DNA of 64,000 bases from Clostridiales bacterium. Lineage in GTDB: Bacteria; Bacillota; Clostridia; Oscillospirales; Oscillospiraceae. The stretch lies in assembly GCA_004558025.1 (NCBI GenBank), contig SFEG01000006.1:1-64000 (forward strand), written 5' to 3'. Positions 60,253-64,000 of the stretch are shown piece after piece. How positions within the stretch are numbered: the first letter of the stretch is position 1; each line of letters starts with the position of its first letter. Position numbers and translations under genes: made by a program. The notes beneath the pieces are model-generated. The model was not told the DNA's origin. It made no database searches and saw only the letters and a list, made by a program, of their open reading frames with translations.

Positions 60253-61020
60253 TCAGTCCTTCAGCATCATGATACCGGCCGGACCTTCATACCACACTCT
60301 GTTTAAATACAAGCCCTGCGGCGGCATCGTCGGCCCTGTGAGCCGCCGGTCGCCGAGTTCAAGGAGCTTGGGGATATCCCCGGGTTCTATCTTCCCGTAG
60401 GATGCGTACACCAGTGTTCCGACTATGGCGCGGCACATGTTGTACAAAAAGCCGTTCGCGCAGACGGAAACGGTGATGAGATCATCCGATTTCTCGGCGG
60501 TGCAGCTGTAGACCGTGCGCACAGTGGTCTTGGTCTGCGTTCCGAGCGAGCGCACGGCGGCAAAATCATGCGTACCCTCAAAGGCTGCGGCCGCAGCCTT
60601 CATCCTTTCCATATCGAGTTCCTGCGGATAAAAGCAGGCGCGCTTTTCAAGGAAGGGATCGCGGATGTTCGAGTTGTGTATCTTATAAATATACTCTTTT
60701 TTCACGCAGGAGGATATGGCGTTAAAACGCTCGTCCACCTCGACGGCATCCACGACCGCGATATCATCCGGCAGGCGCGAATTTGCCGCTAACGGGAAGC
60801 GGTCAATGGGTATGCGGCAGTCGGTGCGGAAATTTGCGCAGTATCTGAGCGCGTGAACTCCCGCGTCGGTGCGGCCGCAGCCTGTGAGCTTCACGGGGTG
60901 CTCGCATATCTTCGTCAGCGCGTCCTGCACGGTGCTGCAAACGGAAACGTCGTTTTTCTGCACCTGCCAGCCGTGATAGCGGCTGCCGTCATAGCGCAGG
61001 CGCAGGGCAATGTTTCTCAT
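60253..61020 (-). CDS. truA: tRNA pseudouridine(38-40) synthase
   Basis: 255 residues. LRYDGSRYHGWQVQKN is followed by the catalytic motif TGCGRTDAGVHA (with the active Asp) and KKEYIYKIHNSNIRDPF, and the C-terminal half has NGFLYNMCRAIVGTLVYAS. It isomerises uridines 38-40 in the tRNA anticodon arm. It follows ecfT by 11 nt, the widespread ecfA1-ecfA2-ecfT-truA order. Confidence 0.97.
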   Translation of the reverse strand: MRNIALRLRYDGSRYHGWQVQKNDVSVCSTVQDALTKICEHPVKLTGCGRTDAGVHALRYCANFRTDCRIPIDRFPLAANSRLPDDIAVVDAVEVDERFNAISSCVKKEYIYKIHNSNIRDPFLEKRACFYPQELDMERMKAAAAAFEGTHDFAAVRSLGTQTKTTVRTVYSCTAEKSDDLITVSVCANGFLYNMCRAIVGTLVYASYGKIEPGDIPKLLELGDRRLTGPTMPPQGLYLNRVWYEGPAGIMMLKD

Positions 61021-61031
61021 AGGCTAAGTCC

Positions 61032-61829
61032 TCAAAGCCCGAAGCGCTTCATGACGAAGATCGCTGCGAGGAACACAGCGCCCAGCACGAGCGCCCAGGC
61101 ATCTATGCCCTGCATTCTCATCTGCTTCATCCTCGTTCTGCCCTTGCCGCCGTGGTAGCAGCGGCTTTCCATGGCAACGGCCAGTTCGTCTGCACGGCGG
61201 AAGGCCGAGACGAACAGCGGAACAAGAATCGGCAGGAGCGCCTTTGCACGCTGAAACAGATTACCGCTGTCGAAATCCGCGCCGCGCGCCTTCTGCGCGG
61301 ACATTATCTTATCCGTCTCTTCAATGAGCGTCGGGATGAATCTGAGCGCCATGCTCATCATCATGCTCATCTCGTGAACGGGGATCTTTATCTTCTTGAG
61401 CGGTCCCATCATAATCTCAAGCCCGTCGGTGAGCGCGATGGGGCTCGTCGTATACGTCAGCATGAACGTTCCGACGATCAGAAGGATGATGCGCAGCGAC
61501 ATCATGACCGCGCGCTCAATACCCTCCCAGGTTATGATCCAGCCTTCAACTATCGGCGTTCCGTCGGTGTAGAAAATGTTCAGCACCGCCGTTAGGATGA
61601 TTATGATAACGAGCGGCTTGAGCCCCTTGAGCGCGGACTTGGGCTTTATCTTCGATATCGCCATGCTCAGCGCCGTCACGATGATGACGAAGGCATAGCT
61701 CGCCCAGCCGGCAGAGTTAAAAAGCCCTACTATATATACTATGACCAGCAGGAGCTTCGTGCGCGGGTCGAGCCTGTGCACTACGGTGTCTCCGGGGAAA
61801 TACTGGCCGAGGGTTATGTCCTTAAGCAT
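61032..61829 (-). CDS. ecfT: ECF transporter T component (EcfT), shared module
   Basis: 265 residues, five or six membrane segments. The coupling region reads QKARGADFDSGNLFQRAKAL, then VSAFRRADELAVAMESRCYH, giving the two Ala-Arg-Gly-type motifs. DGTPIVEGW and the N-terminal FPGDTVVHRLDPRTKLLL are typical of group II EcfT. With EcfA1 and EcfA2 it forms the energy-coupling module used by many S components. It overlaps ecfA2 by 8 nt. Confidence 0.95.
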   Translation of the reverse strand: MLKDITLGQYFPGDTVVHRLDPRTKLLLVIVYIVGLFNSAGWASYAFVIIVTALSMAISKIKPKSALKGLKPLVIIIILTAVLNIFYTDGTPIVEGWIITWEGIERAVMMSLRIILLIVGTFMLTYTTSPIALTDGLEIMMGPLKKIKIPVHEMSMMMSMALRFIPTLIEETDKIMSAQKARGADFDSGNLFQRAKALLPILVPLFVSAFRRADELAVAMESRCYHGGKGRTRMKQMRMQGIDAWALVLGAVFLAAIFVMKRFGL

Positions 61830-62688
61830 TGCGTCCGGCCTCCTTTTTCAGTTTAAGGAGAGCTGCGAGCAGCTGCTCGTTTGTGTAAACGGAGTCCTCG
61901 ACCTCAATGCCCTGCTCGCGCAGCGCTGCGGCTATCTGCGTCGGCGCGGGAACGGACAGGCCGATATCCGAAAGCTCCTTCGGGTTAGAAAATACCTCTT
62001 CGGGCGTTCCGTCAAATCGGATGCTGCCGTGATTGAAGACGATGAGCCTGTCGGCAATGCGGGCAACGTCGTCCATGCTGTGGCTTACGATGACGACGGT
62101 AGAGCCCGTCTTCTCGCGGTAGTCACATATGGTTTCAAGTATCATTTTGCAGCCTGCCGGGTCAAGTCCGGCCGTCGGCTCATCGAGGATGAGAACGCCT
62201 GGGCGCATCGCGATAACGCCCGCTATAGCGACTCTGCGCTTCTGTCCGCCCGACAGCTCGAGCGGCGAACGCTCGAAAAGCTCCTCGCTAACGCCGACAA
62301 GGGCTGCTGCCTCGCGCACGCGCTCGTCTATATCGCTCTCGGTAAGCTTCATGTTCTTCGGGCCGAAGGCGATATCGGCGTACACAGTCTCCTCAAAAAG
62401 CTGATACTCCGGGTACTGGAACACAAGGCCGACCTTGAATCTCACGTCGCGTGACGCGGTCTTATCGCCGTTTATGTTAACGCTGTCGACAAGCACCGTG
62501 CCGCTCGTCGGAACGAGCAGGCCGTTCAGATGCTGGATAAACGTGCTCTTGCCCGAGCCCGTGTGGCCTATAAGGCCGACGAGCTGACCGTGCGGTATCT
62601 CGACATTCACGTCGTTTATCGCTATTTTTTCAAAGGGCGTGTCCGCGCTGTAAACATGACTCAGGCCGCTTACTTTTATCTCTGACAT
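61822..62688 (-). CDS. ecfA2: ECF transporter ATPase EcfA2
   Basis: 288 residues. Walker A GHTGSGKST, Q-loop FQYPEYQLFEETVYADIAFG (typical of EcfA2), signature LSGGQKRRVAIA, Walker B VLILDEPTAGLDP and SHSMDDVA switch. It is paired with EcfA1, and its C-terminal tail is a short helical segment that contacts EcfT. It overlaps ecfT by 8 nt and follows ecfA1 by a base or two. Confidence 0.96.
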   Translation of the reverse strand: MSEIKVSGLSHVYSADTPFEKIAINDVNVEIPHGQLVGLIGHTGSGKSTFIQHLNGLLVPTSGTVLVDSVNINGDKTASRDVRFKVGLVFQYPEYQLFEETVYADIAFGPKNMKLTESDIDERVREAAALVGVSEELFERSPLELSGGQKRRVAIAGVIAMRPGVLILDEPTAGLDPAGCKMILETICDYREKTGSTVVIVSHSMDDVARIADRLIVFNHGSIRFDGTPEEVFSNPKELSDIGLSVPAPTQIAAALREQGIEVEDSVYTNEQLLAALLKLKKEAGRNA

Positions 62689-62689
62689 A

Positions 62690-63523
62690 TTACTTTAATT
62701 CCTTTGCGATTTCCTTTGCGCATTCCTTGACTCCGAGCGCCGTGAGCGGCAAATGCCATCCGTTTTTGTTAAGCTCGAACATAAGCTCCGTCGTTGCGGG
62801 AACGGTCAGCCCCTCGCTTTTCATGAGCTCGACCTGCGAGAACACCTTCTCCGGGCTGTCATCGGCGATGACGTGGCCGTTTGACATGACGATAACGCGG
62901 TCGGATCCGATGCACTCGGACATATGATGCGTTATGAGAACGACCGTTATGCCCTTTTCGCGGCATAGCTTTGTTACGGTGCTTATGACCTCTTCTCTGC
63001 CCTTGGGGTCGAGCATCGCGGTCGGTTCATCGAGTACGATGACCTCGGGCTCCATTGCGATAACGCCCGCTATCGCAACGCGCTGCTTCTGTCCGCCGGA
63101 CAGAAGGTGCGGCGCATGCAGCCGAAACTCGTACATATCGACCTGCTTTAAGGCGTTATCCACGCGCTTTCGTATCTCCTGCGGCTCAACGCCGAGGTTT
63201 TCCGGCGCGAAGGCGACATCGTCCTCAACGACGTTTGCGACGATCTGGTTATCGGGGTTCTGAAACACCATGCCGACCGTGCGGCGAATATCAATGAGCT
63301 TGTCCTCATCATTGGTGCTCATGCCGTTAACGAGCACCTCGCCCTCCGTCGGCGTCAAGATCGCGTTTAAATGCTTTGCAAGAGTGCTCTTTCCCGAGCC
63401 GTTATGACCCAGGACCGCGACAAAGCTTCCCTTTTCTATTTCAAGGTCTATGCCGCAGAGGCTTTCAAACTCGTCGCCCGGATATGTGTAATGCACATTT
63501 TTTATGCTGATTATACTGCTCAT
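62690..63523 (-). CDS. ecfA1: ECF transporter ATPase EcfA1
   Basis: 277 residues from ATG 63523 (MSSIISIKNVHYTYPGDE), 2 nt after the upstream methyltransferase stop. Walker A GHNGSGKST, Q-loop FQNPDNQIVANVVEDDVAFG (the EcfA1 form), signature LSGGQKQRVAIA, Walker B VIVLDEPTAMLDPKG. The open frame continues upstream across the methyltransferase end but has no start signal there. It is first of the shared ECF module genes. Confidence 0.95.
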   Translation of the reverse strand: MSSIISIKNVHYTYPGDEFESLCGIDLEIEKGSFVAVLGHNGSGKSTLAKHLNAILTPTEGEVLVNGMSTNDEDKLIDIRRTVGMVFQNPDNQIVANVVEDDVAFAPENLGVEPQEIRKRVDNALKQVDMYEFRLHAPHLLSGGQKQRVAIAGVIAMEPEVIVLDEPTAMLDPKGREEVISTVTKLCREKGITVVLITHHMSECIGSDRVIVMSNGHVIADDSPEKVFSQVELMKSEGLTVPATTELMFELNKNGWHLPLTALGVKECAKEIAKELK

Positions 63524-63525
63524 TC

Positions 63526-64000
63526 TCAGTCCCTTTCCCACCGGCAGGTCGCGCCGCAGGGCAGCACGAGGCCGGAATCGGTGACCGGCAGGCCGAGCTC
63601 GCGGCTTTCCGAGCGGCCGCCGAATTTTTTGGTGAATATGCTCTCGGTGACATATGACAGCACAGAGGGCGACAGACCCGTCGTGTAGGAGTTTATTATG
63701 ACAAACAGCGGATCGTCCGACAATACTCCCGCGCACAGCGAAACAAATGGCCAAAGGTTCTGCTCGAGCTTCCACACCTCGCCGCCGGGGCCGCGCCCGT
63801 AGGACGGCGGGTCCATGATGATGGCATCATATTTTCTGCCGCGGCGTATCTCGCGCTCGACGAATTTTGCGCAGTCGTCGACTATCCAGCGTATCGGAGC
63901 GTCCGAAAGACCGGAGGCAGCTGCATTTTCCCTGCCCCAGGCGACCATGCCCTTGGCAGCGTCGACGTGGCAGACGCTCGCCCCGGCCTTCGCGCAGGCT
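63526..64000 (-). CDS. Class I SAM-dependent methyltransferase (RlmI-like), partial
   Basis: The gene enters from beyond the right edge; about 158 C-terminal codons are visible. VCHVDAAKGMVAWGRENAAA (motif II region) and YDAIIMDPPSYGRGPGGEVW (the DPPS(Y/F) motif of RNA-modifying methyltransferases), then VIINSYTTGLSPSVLSYV, fit the group of 23S rRNA methyltransferases related to RlmI. The start and N-terminal domain are not in view. It runs directly into ecfA1. Confidence 0.85.
   Translation of the reverse strand, partial: ACAKAGASVCHVDAAKGMVAWGRENAAASGLSDAPIRWIVDDCAKFVEREIRRGRKYDAIIMDPPSYGRGPGGEVWKLEQNLWPFVSLCAGVLSDDPLFVIINSYTTGLSPSVLSYVTESIFTKKFGGRSESRELGLPVTDSGLVLPCGATCRWERD

Noticed and set aside
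1..64000. CRISPR arrays, tRNA or rRNA genes, insertion sequences, prophage
   Set aside because: No regularly spaced repeats, TTCGA/GGTTC-type cloverleaf cores, transposase or phage motifs were seen in the intergenic regions or translated frames.

Overview
This window reads as a chromosome segment of a spore-forming, anaerobic Clostridium-class Firmicute, most likely an Oscillospiraceae/Ruminococcaceae-type gut bacterium with fairly GC-rich DNA. The evidence is the sporulation genes (spoIIP, spoIIE, yabP, yabQ, a SleB-type hydrolase), strong AGGAGG ribosome binding sites, reverse-rubrerythrin, a 2-oxoacid:ferredoxin oxidoreductase, HemZ, ECF vitamin transporters, SLH-anchored surface proteins and lipoproteins. 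I saw no rRNA, tRNA, CRISPR array, prophage or insertion sequence. Assignments come from motif recognition in the translated sequence, without database searches.

Layout. 0-3.3 kb: an edge-truncated secreted protein, a broken VanX-like peptidase, a MATE exporter, an LRR-type secreted protein and a divergent small XRE regulator. 3.3-11 kb, minus strand: gdpP-rplI-dnaB-tilS-hpt-ftsH. 11-15 kb: hemZ and a nucleoside kinase, then rsmG and sleB. 15.6-18 kb: TSCPD protein, spoIIP, CBS protein, rubrerythrin. 18-20.2 kb: small accessory patch (lipoprotein, 80-aa protein, ribbon-helix-helix regulator, unknown 253-aa protein). 20.3-26.7 kb: recG-mpg-apbE, an SH3/NlpC hydrolase, and a padR pair. 26.8-32 kb: copA and spoIIE with a small unknown partner. 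32-35.5 kb: four-subunit 2-oxoacid:ferredoxin oxidoreductase plus a P-loop ATPase.

35.8-43 kb holds the most interesting system. A cobalamin riboswitch on the minus strand (42549-42730) precedes an SLH-anchored PQQ-like beta-propeller protein, a lipoprotein with a transcobalamin-like DUF4430 domain, EcfT, a fused double EcfA ATPase, and an S component. Tight gene spacing argues for one transcript. I read it as a Gram-positive corrinoid capture and uptake pathway, with the surface propeller playing a role like that of BtuG in Bacteroides. The leader also carries a 13-codon ORF with a strong Shine-Dalgarno and two long inverted repeats.

43-45.5 kb is a patch of decayed genes (frameshift, in-frame stop, orphan C-terminus) followed by two intact small genes. 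45.6-49.6 kb is a potABCD polyamine operon with a C-terminally membrane-anchored PotD and a possible leader attenuator. 49.7-52.1 kb has an RluC/D-type pseudouridine synthase, a 27-aa membrane peptide gene with its own promoter and terminator, and a nonsense-mutated XRE/membrane gene. 52.1-64 kb is a long minus-strand run: methyltransferase (cut by the edge), ecfA1-ecfA2-ecfT-truA, DUF5711, cvpA, clpE-like, threonine aldolase, macro domain, rhomboid, DUF523, then yabP-yabQ-divIC-yabR. In Bacillus the yabP...divIC-yabR, spoIIE and tilS-hpt-ftsH blocks are neighbours; here they lie in three separate places inside the same 50 kb.
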